Part shown: in pieces, positions 45,193-55,500 of the stretch
Layout of the letters: each line of letters starts with the position of its first letter
How positions within the stretch are numbered: the stretch's first letter is position 1
DNA from: Flectobacillus sp. BAB-3569
GTDB lineage: Bacteria; Bacteroidota; Bacteroidia; Cytophagales; Spirosomataceae
Reading direction: 5' to 3'
Assembly: GCF_002270355.1 (NCBI RefSeq)
Contig: NZ_NJFZ01000006.1
Coordinates: 124,001-188,000 of the forward strand
Length of the DNA stretch: 64,000 nucleotides
The notes under the pieces: model-generated
The model's database searches: none
What the model was told of the DNA's origin: nothing
What the model saw: the letters and a program-made list of their open reading frames with translations, nothing else
Program-made: the position numbers and the translations under genes

Positions 45193-47706
45193 ATGAAAAA
45201 CAATTTAACCTATTGCTTTATTACTTTATTAAGCTTGCTGTGTTTTACTAACACGTCACATGCACAAGAGCAACCTGTTTATGAAAAACTTCGTGCTACT
45301 TTAACTAAATACCGCTATTCGTATCCTCAAGAAAAAGTGTATCTCCATTTGGATAAACCATACTACATGGCTGGCGAAACAATGTGGCTAAAAGGCTATT
45401 TGTTCGATGCCTCTTCTAATGGTGTGGATTCGGTGAGTCGAGTGCTATATGTAGATTTGGTACAGCCAGCTACGGGTAAAGTCATAGTTCACAAAGTGCT
45501 AAAAGCTTTGGCCGTTTCGGTGGGCGATATTCAATTGCCAGATACCCTTGCAACTGACCTTTATCGCATAAGAGCCTACACCAATTATATGCGAAATTTT
45601 TCAGAATCTTTATTTTTTGAAAAAGATGTGAGAGTATGGCAAAATACCAATATGTCTTCTATGAACGAAAATAAAGCTCAGGCTCTCAATGAGGTAGCAT
45701 CTGTTAACTTTTTCCCAGAAGGAGGGTATTTGGTTGAAAACCTAGAAAGTCGGTTAGCCTTCAAAATTGTGAATAAGTTAGGAAAAGGTGTCGAAACCTC
45801 AGGCTTTGTTTTGGCCAATGATAAAGATACCGTTGGGGTGTTTAGCACAGCTCATTTAGGGCATGGAGTATTCAATTTTCATCCTGAAACTAATAATACT
45901 TATTCGGCCTATGTAAGAAAATCAGACGGGAGCTATATCAAACAAGAGTTACCCCAACCTCAAAAAGGTGGCTACATCATGAGTGTGGATAATGTTACTT
46001 ACAAGGATAAAATCCGACTCTATATTCAGAACTCTAGCCCCAAACCTGCTGGACAAGGCAAAGAACTACCTATCATTGTACAACAACGCGGAGAGGTTTG
46101 TATGATTGCGAAAGGTTCAGAATCAAGTAAAAGTTTTGTGGCCAATATTCCTAAAAATCAAATTCCTGATGACGGGGTAGTGCAGATTACTTTATTTTCG
46201 CCCGAAGGATTACCCATTTGTGAAAGGTTGATATTTGTTGAGCATGGAAATAGAGCATTACAGGTGAATGTTTCTTCGAATAAAGTAGAATATAAAAGTC
46301 GCGAGAAAGTAGATTTGAATATCGAAGTAAAAGACGCCGAAGGCAAACCTGTTCAAGGGACTTTCTCTGTAGCCGTTACTGATGCCTCACAAGTAAAGAG
46401 CGAACCTTATGCCGACAATATTTTGACTTATGTTTTGTTAAATTCGGAGGTAAAAGAATCGTTGAGTGGGCAGTATTATCAACAAATACAAGGGGCTGTA
46501 GAGCAACCACAATATTATTTTGACAACACACAAGAAAACCGTCATTTACACCTTGATTTATTAATGATGACGCAAGGTTGGCGCCGATTTACTTGGCAAC
46601 AAATGTTGAACGATGTCAAACCTAAAATGGATTACTTTGTTGAACAAGGACTAGAAATTACAGGTAGAGCACTTCGCCCTAATGGCAAAGTAACAGATAA
46701 GCTTACTTTAACTTTGATGCTCAAAAAGCCTAAAGAAAACCCAATAATAGCTATGACAAGTGTGGATTCATTGGGAAGATATGGCTTCTATAACCTAGAT
46801 TTTACAGATAGTGTTGATGTGTATCTTCAGGCTGTAAAGGCAAATGGTGCTCGTAATTTGACCCTAACGATAGACGAGGCTCTTTCGTTACCCAAAACAA
46901 GACCGCTTCAAATTCCTAATGAGGTGCGCATATTTGACCCAAATGCTTTTGCGACTTTCTTAAAATACTCAAGAGAATCCATAGAACTTGAGAAGAAGCT
47001 CATTACTGAAAAAGTACAAATGCTTCAAGAAGTAACGGTAACTGCCAAAAAAGAACCAGAGGATAATCGTAAAATTTATGGACAAGCGAGCAACACGCTC
47101 AAGGTAGATGATACGCTCTGTGGAGGTATGTTTAGTGTCTTACAAATGCTACAAGGGAGGGTTCCTGGGGTGCAAGTAGTACAGACAGGTATGGGAACTT
47201 ATTCCGTACTAATTCGAGGTCAAGGCTCTATTAATGCCTCTAATGATCCACTATTTTTGATTGATGGTATGCAAGTAAGTAGTGATGTGATAAATACATT
47301 ACCTCCATGCGATGTTGAAAGTATAGATGTATTGAAAGGAGCTGATGCTGCTATTTTTGGAGTAAGAGGAGGTAATGGTGTTGTTTCGGTATTGACAAGA
47401 AAAGGAAATGCCAATTATGACTGGAGCAAGTCTAATACAGAAGGTGTAAAAATTCAGAAACGCATGGGTTATGCCATGACCAGAGAGTTTTTTGCCCCAC
47501 AATATGGGCAAGCTAAGCCAGAGCACGTTCGTCCAGACTATCGTTCTACACTATATTGGAACGCCAATATAACGACTGATGCCTCAGGTAAAGCCACAAC
47601 AAGCTTCTGGAATAGTGATGCCAAAGGTAATATGAACATCAAATTAGAAGGAATGTCAAATCAAGGGCGAGTGGGTGTTGCTCAAAATGAATATTTGGTA
47701 AGGTAA
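45193..47706 (+). CDS. MG2 domain + TonB-plug protein without a barrel
   Basis: The 837-residue protein has a signal peptide ending near residue 24 (TSHAQE). It opens with an alpha-2-macroglobulin MG2-like domain (EKVYLHLDKPYYMAGETMWLKGYLFD, residues about 50-150), further beta-rich MG-like and carboxypeptidase-regulatory-like domains, and then a TonB-receptor plug domain (about residues 620-740: MLQGRVPGVQVVQ, LIRGQGS, DPLFLIDGMQV, IDVLKGADAAIFGVRGGNGVV). After the plug only about 90 residues remain, far too few for a 22-strand barrel, so it cannot be a transporter on its own. This architecture recurs in Bacteroidota without a known job. It stands alone between gaps. Confidence 0.85.
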   Translation: MKNNLTYCFITLLSLLCFTNTSHAQEQPVYEKLRATLTKYRYSYPQEKVYLHLDKPYYMAGETMWLKGYLFDASSNGVDSVSRVLYVDLVQPATGKVIVHKVLKALAVSVGDIQLPDTLATDLYRIRAYTNYMRNFSESLFFEKDVRVWQNTNMSSMNENKAQALNEVASVNFFPEGGYLVENLESRLAFKIVNKLGKGVETSGFVLANDKDTVGVFSTAHLGHGVFNFHPETNNTYSAYVRKSDGSYIKQELPQPQKGGYIMSVDNVTYKDKIRLYIQNSSPKPAGQGKELPIIVQQRGEVCMIAKGSESSKSFVANIPKNQIPDDGVVQITLFSPEGLPICERLIFVEHGNRALQVNVSSNKVEYKSREKVDLNIEVKDAEGKPVQGTFSVAVTDASQVKSEPYADNILTYVLLNSEVKESLSGQYYQQIQGAVEQPQYYFDNTQENRHLHLDLLMMTQGWRRFTWQQMLNDVKPKMDYFVEQGLEITGRALRPNGKVTDKLTLTLMLKKPKENPIIAMTSVDSLGRYGFYNLDFTDSVDVYLQAVKANGARNLTLTIDEALSLPKTRPLQIPNEVRIFDPNAFATFLKYSRESIELEKKLITEKVQMLQEVTVTAKKEPEDNRKIYGQASNTLKVDDTLCGGMFSVLQMLQGRVPGVQVVQTGMGTYSVLIRGQGSINASNDPLFLIDGMQVSSDVINTLPPCDVESIDVLKGADAAIFGVRGGNGVVSVLTRKGNANYDWSKSNTEGVKIQKRMGYAMTREFFAPQYGQAKPEHVRPDYRSTLYWNANITTDASGKATTSFWNSDAKGNMNIKLEGMSNQGRVGVAQNEYLVR

Positions 47707-47811
47707 TATATTCAAGAGGTATTTGGTTCTCGGCTAGAGCTTGTAGGTCTCGTATTCCATTAAGCTTGAATATCATAGCGAATAACTGATAGCCGAAAGA
47801 TAATCTAATAC

Positions 47812-47855
47812 AATAAAAGGGGAATAAATTGCAGTAATTTATTCCCCTTTTTCAT
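47812..47855 (+). terminator. Terminator before the atp operon
   Basis: Stem AAAAGGGGAATAAATT / AATTTATTCCCCTTTT with a loop of about 5 nt and a T-run, between the MG2/plug gene and the atp promoter. Confidence 0.9.
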
Positions 47856-47875
47856 TTCTGAATGAAGGTTTTACG

Positions 47876-47883
47876 TATCTTTG
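47876..47883 (+). promoter_or_regulatory. -7 promoter element of the atp operon
   Basis: TATCTTTG followed by CGG matches TANNTTTG. Transcription would begin near 47890, which supports the ATG at 47905 rather than an earlier TTG as the first start. Confidence 0.6.
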
Positions 47884-47904
47884 CGGAAAAATTCAGAACC
47901 TACA

Positions 47905-48267
47905 ATGTTACGCATCATCGTACTGACCGTTGTGGTCGGTTTAATCTTCTTTTTGGCTCCATACATTGGTTTATCAGAATATGTTCATGCTGATAAGTGG
48001 TTCATGCTTGCATTTTATGCAACACTTTCCTATTTCAATCATTTATTGATGCAGCAAGGCTTTGCCAACGACCGAAAGCATTTTATTGAGTTTTACATGG
48101 GAAGTATTGGTGCTCGCCTAATTTTGAGTCTAGCATTTATTGGATTCTTCATATATAAGAGCACTCCTGACATATATACATTTATTAGCAACTTTTTTGT
48201 ACTCTATTTATGTTATACAGGTTTTGAAATCTACGATTTGTATCGTAACTTGCGACACTTTTCATAG
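47905..48267 (+). CDS. Small membrane protein at the head of the atp operon
   Basis: A 120-residue protein with four predicted membrane helices (about residues 3-20, 30-50, 67-86 and 92-110). In Bacteroidota an unnamed membrane protein often precedes atpB, and this one fits in place and size; it resembles the general layout of AtpI-type accessory proteins more than any named family. It has conserved-looking polar residues in HADKWFMLAFYATLSYFNHLL. The start at 47905 is favoured by the promoter position. It probably assists F0 assembly, which is inference from position. Confidence 0.65.
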   Translation: MLRIIVLTVVVGLIFFLAPYIGLSEYVHADKWFMLAFYATLSYFNHLLMQQGFANDRKHFIEFYMGSIGARLILSLAFIGFFIYKSTPDIYTFISNFFVLYLCYTGFEIYDLYRNLRHFS

Positions 48268-48374
48268 GCCCTGTGTTAATAATTAGTATAAGTTGTTGAT
48301 TTTCAGGTGGAGTAAAGCATACGAATTAGAAAGTCAAAATCATAAACCATTATACGTTCATCCCCCACGTCGAG

Positions 48375-49469
48375 ATGAGAAAATTATATTTTTCAAATAT
48401 TGTAGCATTTTTATTTTTATTTGCTACTTCAGTATTTGCACAATCCGAGCATCACTCAGCAACTTCCGCTACGGCTGATTCAACAGTAGCAGTTCATGGC
48501 GTAGAGGCAACTGCCGAACACGCTGCTGGTGCTGAAGCACACGAAGAAGGCAAAGTTGACTTAGGTCACATGATTATGCACCACATTGCTGACGACCACA
48601 AATGGGAGTTTGCACATGGCATTGGTGTTCACCTTCCTGTAATTGCTTATACGAAAGATGGTGTAAAAGTATTTTCTTCTAGCAAATTGGAAGATGAGCA
48701 CGGCAACCCAGTAGCTTATGAGGGATTAATCTTGGAGCACGGCAAGTTGCACGCTGAAGATGGCTCTCACGTTTTGGATTTGTCAATCACTAAAAACGTA
48801 GCTTCTTTATTGGTTAGTGCTGTATTGTTGCTTTTGATTTTTATTAGTGTTGGTAACGCTTACAAAGAAAGAGGCACTAAAGCTCCAAAAGGATTACAGT
48901 CTTGGTTAGAGCCAATTATCATCTTTATTCGTGATGAAGTTGTTAAAAACAGCATCGGAGAAAAACACTACAGAAGATTCCTTCCATACTTGTTAACCTT
49001 GTTTTTCTTTATTTGGATTAATAATCTTTTGGGTTTATTACCAGGTGGAGCTAACGTAACGGGTAACATTGCTGTAACACTAGTATTGTCGGTGCTTACT
49101 TTGTTGATTACCAACTTAAATGGTAAAAGCACTTATTGGGGACACATTTTTGCCATGCCTGGCGTTCCAAAATGGTTGTTGGTAATCTTAACTCCAGTAG
49201 AAATTATAGGTGTATTTACAAAGCCAGTATCATTGATGATTCGTTTGTTTGCTAATATTACAGCAGGTCACATCATCATGTTGAGCTTTATTGGTTTGAT
49301 TTTCATCTTGAAACTTTGGGTGGTTACACCAGTGATTAGTGCATTTGCAGTATTCATGAACATTATCGAATTATTGGTAGCGTTTTTGCAAGCATTCATC
49401 TTTACGTTGTTGACTGCAAGCTACATTGGTTCAGCAGTTGAAGAGCATCACCACGATGATCATCACTAA
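48375..49469 (+). CDS. atpB: ATP synthase F0 subunit a
   Basis: Subunit a forms the proton half-channels beside the c-ring. The protein is 364 residues, long because of a signal-peptide-like start (LFLFATSVFAQ) and a His/Glu-rich periplasmic extension (residues about 25-150) that is usual in Bacteroidota. The essential Arg is in KPVSLMIRLFANITAGHI. The last helix ends ELLVAFLQAFIFTLLTASYIG. The C-terminus is His/Asp-rich (EEHHHDDHH). It is followed by a 200-bp gap with a palindromic repeat before atpE. Confidence 0.95.
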   Translation: MRKLYFSNIVAFLFLFATSVFAQSEHHSATSATADSTVAVHGVEATAEHAAGAEAHEEGKVDLGHMIMHHIADDHKWEFAHGIGVHLPVIAYTKDGVKVFSSSKLEDEHGNPVAYEGLILEHGKLHAEDGSHVLDLSITKNVASLLVSAVLLLLIFISVGNAYKERGTKAPKGLQSWLEPIIIFIRDEVVKNSIGEKHYRRFLPYLLTLFFFIWINNLLGLLPGGANVTGNIAVTLVLSVLTLLITNLNGKSTYWGHIFAMPGVPKWLLVILTPVEIIGVFTKPVSLMIRLFANITAGHIIMLSFIGLIFILKLWVVTPVISAFAVFMNIIELLVAFLQAFIFTLLTASYIGSAVEEHHHDDHH

Positions 49470-49483
49470 GATTTAAGTTAGCG

Positions 49484-49917
<434 letters not shown>

Positions 49918-50002
49918 TTTGTAGCTAACCAAGGATATCGGAATAGCCGTTTGATTGAAAATTAGTTTCTATCTCATTCTATTTTGATATAGCACAAAAT
50001 TA

Positions 50003-50046
50003 TCTTCGTGTTATTACGCATTAGGCCGATAGCACGAAGTTTTTTG
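50003..50046 (+). terminator. Terminator or attenuator between atpE and atpF
   Basis: Stem CTTCGTGTTAT / ATAGCACGAAG (one mismatch that can pair as G-U) with a loop of about 14 nt, followed by T6. In an operon it would let only part of the transcripts reach atpF and atpH. Confidence 0.75.
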
Positions 50047-50147
50047 AGAAAATTCATTTTCCAAATCATATAGTAAACCCTGATAAAAGCACTTCCTAAT
50101 TACACAATACAAGAATTGCTTTTCAATCGCAAAAACATTTATTTAAT

Positions 50148-50642
50148 ATGGAATTACTTACTCCTGATTTAGGTCTGATCTTTTGGCAGTTGGTAGTTTT
50201 CGGCCTTTTGTTCTTTGTATTAGCAAAATTCGCTTGGAAACCAATCATTGCTTCTTTGCATGAGCGTGAAGAGTCTATCGAAAGCGCTTTGGCTTTGGCT
50301 GCAAAAACACGTGAAGAAATGATTGAGTTGAAAGCTGGTAACGAAAAGTTATTAGTTGAGGCTCGTGCTGAACGTGATGGTATCTTGAAAGCTGCAAAAG
50401 AAGCTTCTGATAAAATGATTGCTGATGCTAAAGCTGAAGCTCAAAAAGCAGCTAGCGCTGAAATCGAAAAAGCTCGCGTAGCATTCGAACAAGAAAAAGC
50501 TAGTGCTGTGGCTTCAATCAAGAAAGAGACTGCTGCTCTTTCATTGGAAATTGCTGAGAAAATTCTTCGTACTCAATTGGCAGATCGTTCTGCTCAAGAA
50601 AAATTGGTTACGGATTTATTATCTGATGCTAAATTAAACTAA
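50148..50642 (+). CDS. atpF: ATP synthase F0 subunit b
   Basis: Subunit b is the peripheral stalk. One N-terminal membrane helix (about residues 8-27, LIFWQLVVFGLLFFVLAKFAW) is followed by a long charged coiled coil rich in Ala, Glu and Lys. KPIIASLHEREESIESAL is a family mark. The length of 164 residues is standard. Confidence 0.95.
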   Translation: MELLTPDLGLIFWQLVVFGLLFFVLAKFAWKPIIASLHEREESIESALALAAKTREEMIELKAGNEKLLVEARAERDGILKAAKEASDKMIADAKAEAQKAASAEIEKARVAFEQEKASAVASIKKETAALSLEIAEKILRTQLADRSAQEKLVTDLLSDAKLN

Positions 50643-50687
50643 TTCAGTGATGAGCTTAACAGCTCGCAACTCAAAGCGTAAAGAGAA

Positions 50688-51224
50688 ATGTCAGAACAAA
50701 GTGTAGCTTTCCGATATGCTAAATCATTGATTGGTTTGGCCGCTGAAAAAGGTGTAGTTGAAAAAGTTCATGAAGATATGAAATTCTTCGACCAAGTTTG
50801 CGATGAAAACCGCCAACTTGTTTTAACCTTGAAAAGCCCAATCGTAAAACACTTACAGAAATTAGGTATTTTGACTGCTATCTTCAAAGATAAAGTTGAC
50901 CCTGTAACGTTTTCGATTTTTGAAATTATCACTAAGAAAAACCGTGAAAAACTTCTTCCTGCTATCGCTGAAGAGTTCCAACGTCAATATGCTCTCTATA
51001 AAGGTATCCAAAAAGCAGAGGTTACTACGGTATCTCCTTTGACAGATGCTCAAAAAGCAGAATTCATTCGTTTGGTAACTGAAGCTACAGGTAAAACTGT
51101 TGAATTGGTTGAAAAAGTGAACCCTGAATTGATTGGTGGTTATGTACTTCGTATCAACGACCGTCAAATCGATACTTCAGTAAAAGCAAGATTAAACGAC
51201 TTGAAAGTATCTTTCCTTCAATAG
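50688..51224 (+). CDS. atpH: ATP synthase F1 subunit delta
   Basis: Subunit delta joins the peripheral stalk to the top of F1. The 178-residue chain opens with VAFRYAKSLIGLAAEKGVVE and ends with the typical VNPELIGGYVLRINDRQIDTSVKARLNDLKVSF. It lies 45 bp after atpF. In most relatives atpA and atpG follow directly; here a terminator and a primase-like gene follow, so the F1 genes must be elsewhere. Confidence 0.96.
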   Translation: MSEQSVAFRYAKSLIGLAAEKGVVEKVHEDMKFFDQVCDENRQLVLTLKSPIVKHLQKLGILTAIFKDKVDPVTFSIFEIITKKNREKLLPAIAEEFQRQYALYKGIQKAEVTTVSPLTDAQKAEFIRLVTEATGKTVELVEKVNPELIGGYVLRINDRQIDTSVKARLNDLKVSFLQ

Positions 51225-51251
51225 TTTTAGAAAGAAAGTACTTATTAATAT

Positions 51252-51296
51252 CAAAAACGACAGCTTCTGTGATTCACGGAGGCTGTCGTTTTTTTA
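51252..51296 (+). terminator. Terminator after atpH
   Basis: Stem AAAACGACAGC / GCTGTCGTTTT with a loop of about 18 nt and T7. Confidence 0.9.
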
Positions 51297-51362
51297 TATT
51301 TGAAGTAAAATTGTTAGAGGCTGAAAGTCTATTTACCCTTCTTCAAAATTCCCCCTATAGCT

Positions 51363-52439
51363 ATGACAGTTCTGGACGAATTAAGTCAGGTTTCGATATT
51401 AGAGGTAGCGCAAGACCTAGGATTGGAGGTAAACCGCAATCGTATGGTTTGCCCATTTCATGAGGAAAATACCCCATCTCTAGTTTTATATCCCCATACT
51501 AATAGCTTTTACTGTTTTGGCTGCGCCAAGACTGGTAACTCTATTACGCTATTTTCTGAAATTCGACAGTTGAGTATTAAAGATACAATTCAAACGATGG
51601 CTCAGACGTATTTGTCTGGATATTCGCCTCAACAGTATCAGAAAAGTGCTAAACCTCTTCCTGCAAAGAATACATTACAAACTGTAGATGTCAAAAAGTT
51701 ACAAGAGAAAGAAAAGCCTGTAGAAGAAATCCACTCTCAAATTTATGAAGCATTTAGAGATTGTTGTTTGCAGCAACCTTCCAACGAACTATCCAAATCG
51801 GGTCTGGAATATATAAAGTCAAGAGGGTTTACAGATAAAACAATTCAGGATTTTAGGCTTTTTATGGTCAAAGATTATGCAAATGTGAGTTGGTATCTCA
51901 AACAACGTTTCTCAACCTTAGACTTGCAAGAATCGGGGCTTTTTAACGATAAAAACAACTTGATTTTCTATGCACATCCCTTGATTATCCCATACTATCG
52001 AAATGGAAGAATTGTGTATTTGCAAGGGCGCGTATTAGGTCCACCGCCCGAAGGGCACGGACGTTATCAGTTTTTGTACAAACATCCTCTTACCTTGTTT
52101 AATGCTGATGCTTTAGACAAAATCAAGCTAGACCAAGATGTTTATATTACCGAAGGAGCTTTTGATTGTATGCGATTGGTGCAGGCTGGCAAAACTGCCG
52201 TAAGTTTAGGAACAGCTAATGTTTTCAAGAAAGACTGGGCAAAACTATTTAAGCGTGCGAATGTGATTTTTTATCTGGACAATGATAAGGCTGGACATAA
52301 AGCCGCCGATGAACTAGAGAAGATATTTAGTCACTTTGGACTTACTTGTTCGCGCAAACAACTGCCTGAGGAGTACAAAGACGTAAATGATTATTACACC
52401 GATAAATTGGGTAGTAATGAACAGTTAAATCTTTTTTAA
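51363..52439 (+). CDS. Short DnaG-like primase (CHC2 zinc finger + Toprim)
   Basis: Residues about 30-70 form a CHC2 zinc finger (CPFHEENTPSLVLYP ... FYCFGCAKTGNSITL, Cys-His-Cys-Cys). The middle resembles the DnaG N-terminal RNA-polymerase subdomain (GLEYIKSRGFTDKTIQDFRL). The Toprim part has the Glu in YITEGAFDCMRL and the Asp-x-Asp in FYLDNDKAGHKAADEL. At 358 residues it lacks the C-terminal helicase-binding domain of full DnaG (usually 600 or more), so it is not the chromosomal primase but a short paralogue of a kind often seen on mobile elements. No other mobile-element gene is next to it. Confidence 0.85.
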   Translation: MTVLDELSQVSILEVAQDLGLEVNRNRMVCPFHEENTPSLVLYPHTNSFYCFGCAKTGNSITLFSEIRQLSIKDTIQTMAQTYLSGYSPQQYQKSAKPLPAKNTLQTVDVKKLQEKEKPVEEIHSQIYEAFRDCCLQQPSNELSKSGLEYIKSRGFTDKTIQDFRLFMVKDYANVSWYLKQRFSTLDLQESGLFNDKNNLIFYAHPLIIPYYRNGRIVYLQGRVLGPPPEGHGRYQFLYKHPLTLFNADALDKIKLDQDVYITEGAFDCMRLVQAGKTAVSLGTANVFKKDWAKLFKRANVIFYLDNDKAGHKAADELEKIFSHFGLTCSRKQLPEEYKDVNDYYTDKLGSNEQLNLF

Positions 52440-52450
52440 GATAAAAAGCT

Positions 52451-52496
52451 AAAAACCGAAAGCATTAGGTGTAAATCAAGCAATGCTTTCGGTTTA
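52451..52496. terminator. Bidirectional terminator, primase-like / AsmA-like
   Basis: Stem AAACCGAAAGCATT / AATGCTTTCGGTTT with a 16-nt loop between convergent genes. Confidence 0.85.
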
Positions 52497-52500
52497 TTTA

Positions 52501-55500
52501 TTACTTCGTGGAGTCTTTTTTAGCAGGCTGAGGTTTTTTGAAAATACCATCAAGTACTCCTTTTTTCTGGCTTTCCAATAGCTTTTTGGCTCTTTCTAAT
52601 GCCGCTTTTTTCAAGCTATCTGCCGTTGCTTTGGCTTGCGCTTGAATATCTCCCTGACCTGTTTTAAGCTTATCTTGAGCTTCTTTTAAAAGCTTTTCTT
52701 TTTCTGCCTTTAGTAAGTCTTCCGCTTGTTGGACTGCTTGATTTTTGGCATTATCAATTTGAGATTTGATTTCGGAGGTAACAACATCTTTCAAATTTTG
52801 TGCTGTACTGCTGTTATCAAAACGGACAATAGGCGATTTGAGCGTACCTATTAATGACAAATCAAATTTGACTCTAGGAACATTATTCAAGGCTTTTCCT
52901 GTCCATTGTGTGAATAAGTTATTAAAGCTTTGTCCAGCTTTACCACTAGGTATATCGAAGGCTAATTTGTAGTCCATATCTCCAACAATGCCGTGTTGTC
53001 CGCCAATATTGACTGCATAGTCATTCCATTTCACAGTAAATGGCTTAATTTTTAAAGTTCCATGGTCGATTTGAACCTGCATAAGTGCATTGTTCAATTG
53101 CAGGTCTTTTAATTGGGTCAACTTCGTATTTGCTACTAACTTTTCGATTAATGGACTATTTTGTAAGCTAGCTTTCAAGAGTTTTAATAAACCTGAGCCG
53201 TTTAAAGTGGAAAAATTTGGCATCATATCTTGGGTAAGCTCACCATTGATTTTAAATTGAGAAGATACCTCTCCAACCATAAACTGCGCTAAAGGCATCA
53301 GGTATTTTACCACACTCAAATGCTGGTAAGCCTCTGTGAAATTTACTTTTTCCAAATTTAGCCCAAAATCAAATTTGGGGTGTGAAATATCACTTGGGTC
53401 ATAGCTACCTGTTGTGGCAAAACGTCCTCCTAATGCATCAAAATTGGTATTTTCAAGACGAATAGTTCCCTTATTGATTCTGATAACCCCTTTGGCGTTA
53501 TTCATGGCCATTTTATCATAAACTATCTCATTAGCTTGCGTATTGAGGCTTAATTGTAGGTTTTTAGGAACTTCTACAACACTCGGGCGGGTATTAGGAT
53601 TTGGTGCTTGACCCGAAGTAGTGGCTTTGGGCTCAGAACTCATCCATTCATTGACATTAAAATGATTTGATTTGACCTGAAAATTTCCTTTCAAAACATC
53701 ATTCGTGAGTGCATAAGCCATGTAATTATTCATCGTACCAGTAGCCTCAAAATCACTACTTCCTAGATATCCTTTGGACTGAGTAATAGTAAGACTGTTG
53801 GGAGAAAGCTTCGCTTGTCCTTGTTCGATTTTAATACCTTGTGGTAGCTCCTTTGAACGGTATTCAAAATTGGATACAGCCATTTGTCCATTTGTATTCA
53901 AACTACCATATCGCTTCGCTTTCAAATCTTTGAGATTCCCTTGCGTACGGATATCCGCATCGATTTTTCCTTTGAGTGTTGTGTTTTCTACAGGAAAAAT
54001 CTTGGTGATTTGTGTTAAATCAAGTTTGCCTTTAGCAGTGATATCCCACTTAAATGCATCAAAGTCTTGTACCGAACCTTTGGCCTGGAAGGTTTCGTCT
54101 AAAACATGGAAAGAGGCTTCCTGAATCGCTAATAAGCTATTTTTTTGCGTTCCGTCTTGGTTGGTTAAGTTTGCCTTAAAGTGAATATCTTCAATGGGCT
54201 TGGCAAATTGCTTTGAAAGGATATACCCATTTTCTAAAAGCATTTGAGCATTTGTTACTGGAAATTGTCCCGTAAGCGAATCATACGTGCCTTTACTATG
54301 AAGATCAACCCCAAAGCGACCTTTCAACTGGGTTCCTTCGATAGGGAATAATTTCGTGAGTTCTTCTAGCTGAAACTCACCTTTTACGTCAGCATCAACG
54401 ACACTACGAGATAACCCTTTGATTTTGGCTTTTGCTTTGATAGGGTTTTTACCAAAATATAAATCAAAACGATTAAGCGCAATTTGGGTGCTATCTAGTT
54501 GGTTGCTGGTGTTATTAATATCGCAGTCTACCCAAACCTGACTAACGCCAGTTGGCAGAGAAGGATATTGAAAACTACCATTTTTCACCTGTACATTTAG
54601 GTGAAAAGAGGGAATTGACTGAGAAGAATATAGTCCCTTCACCTGTCCAATACATTGAATTTCGCCCTCTGCTTTCAAGTCTTCAAACTGATTTTGATAA
54701 ATCATTGGAACGAGCGAAACCAAGTTTTTGAAATTAGTTTCAGGAGTCTGAAATGCTACATCCATCGTGTAGGTAGAATCCCGTTGTTGCACTTTTCCTG
54801 AAAAAGATAGTTCAAATTCGTTGAGACGAATGCGGGTGTCTTGAAAAGAATACTTTTGGGCAGATTGATCAACCTGAATAAGTGATTGCCACGCTAATTT
54901 ACGTTTATTGAAATAGTTTTTCCCTTCCCAAACTACCGAGGCTTGATTGATTTCGGTATTGGTAGCCAAGTCAAAAATCTGTTTGTTGATATCACCACTA
55001 CCGTTGTGTTCAATATCGGTCAACAGTATTTCGGAGTCTTTTTGAAGGTCTTTGTATAAAATTGTTCCTTTTACAATTTGCCAATTTTGGATTTGTAACT
55101 GAACCCCTTCCGAAGGTTTTCCTGAAGTAGAACCTGTATCTTTAGACGGCACAAAAATGTCATAATTCACCTGACCATTTTTTAGGATTTTGAGGTAAAT
55201 CTTAGGTTGTTCTAGGCGGATGTTTTGTATGATTTTTTGCCCTTTGATTAAACTCATTACATCAAAAGATAACTCAAAACCCTTCGCTTGAGCCAAAGTA
55301 TCTTGGGAAAATGGGGCAAGACCTATAATACCAAAATCTTCGATATTGATAGCCAAATAGGGAAAATGGCGAAACAGCGAGAGGTTCAAATCTGAGTAAT
55401 AGACTTTCCCCTTCACTTGTTTGATAATGGCTTTATTGACTTGTTCCTGTATTTGGTCCTTGAAAAAATAGGGTAAGGTATAGGCAAGACCTAACAATCC

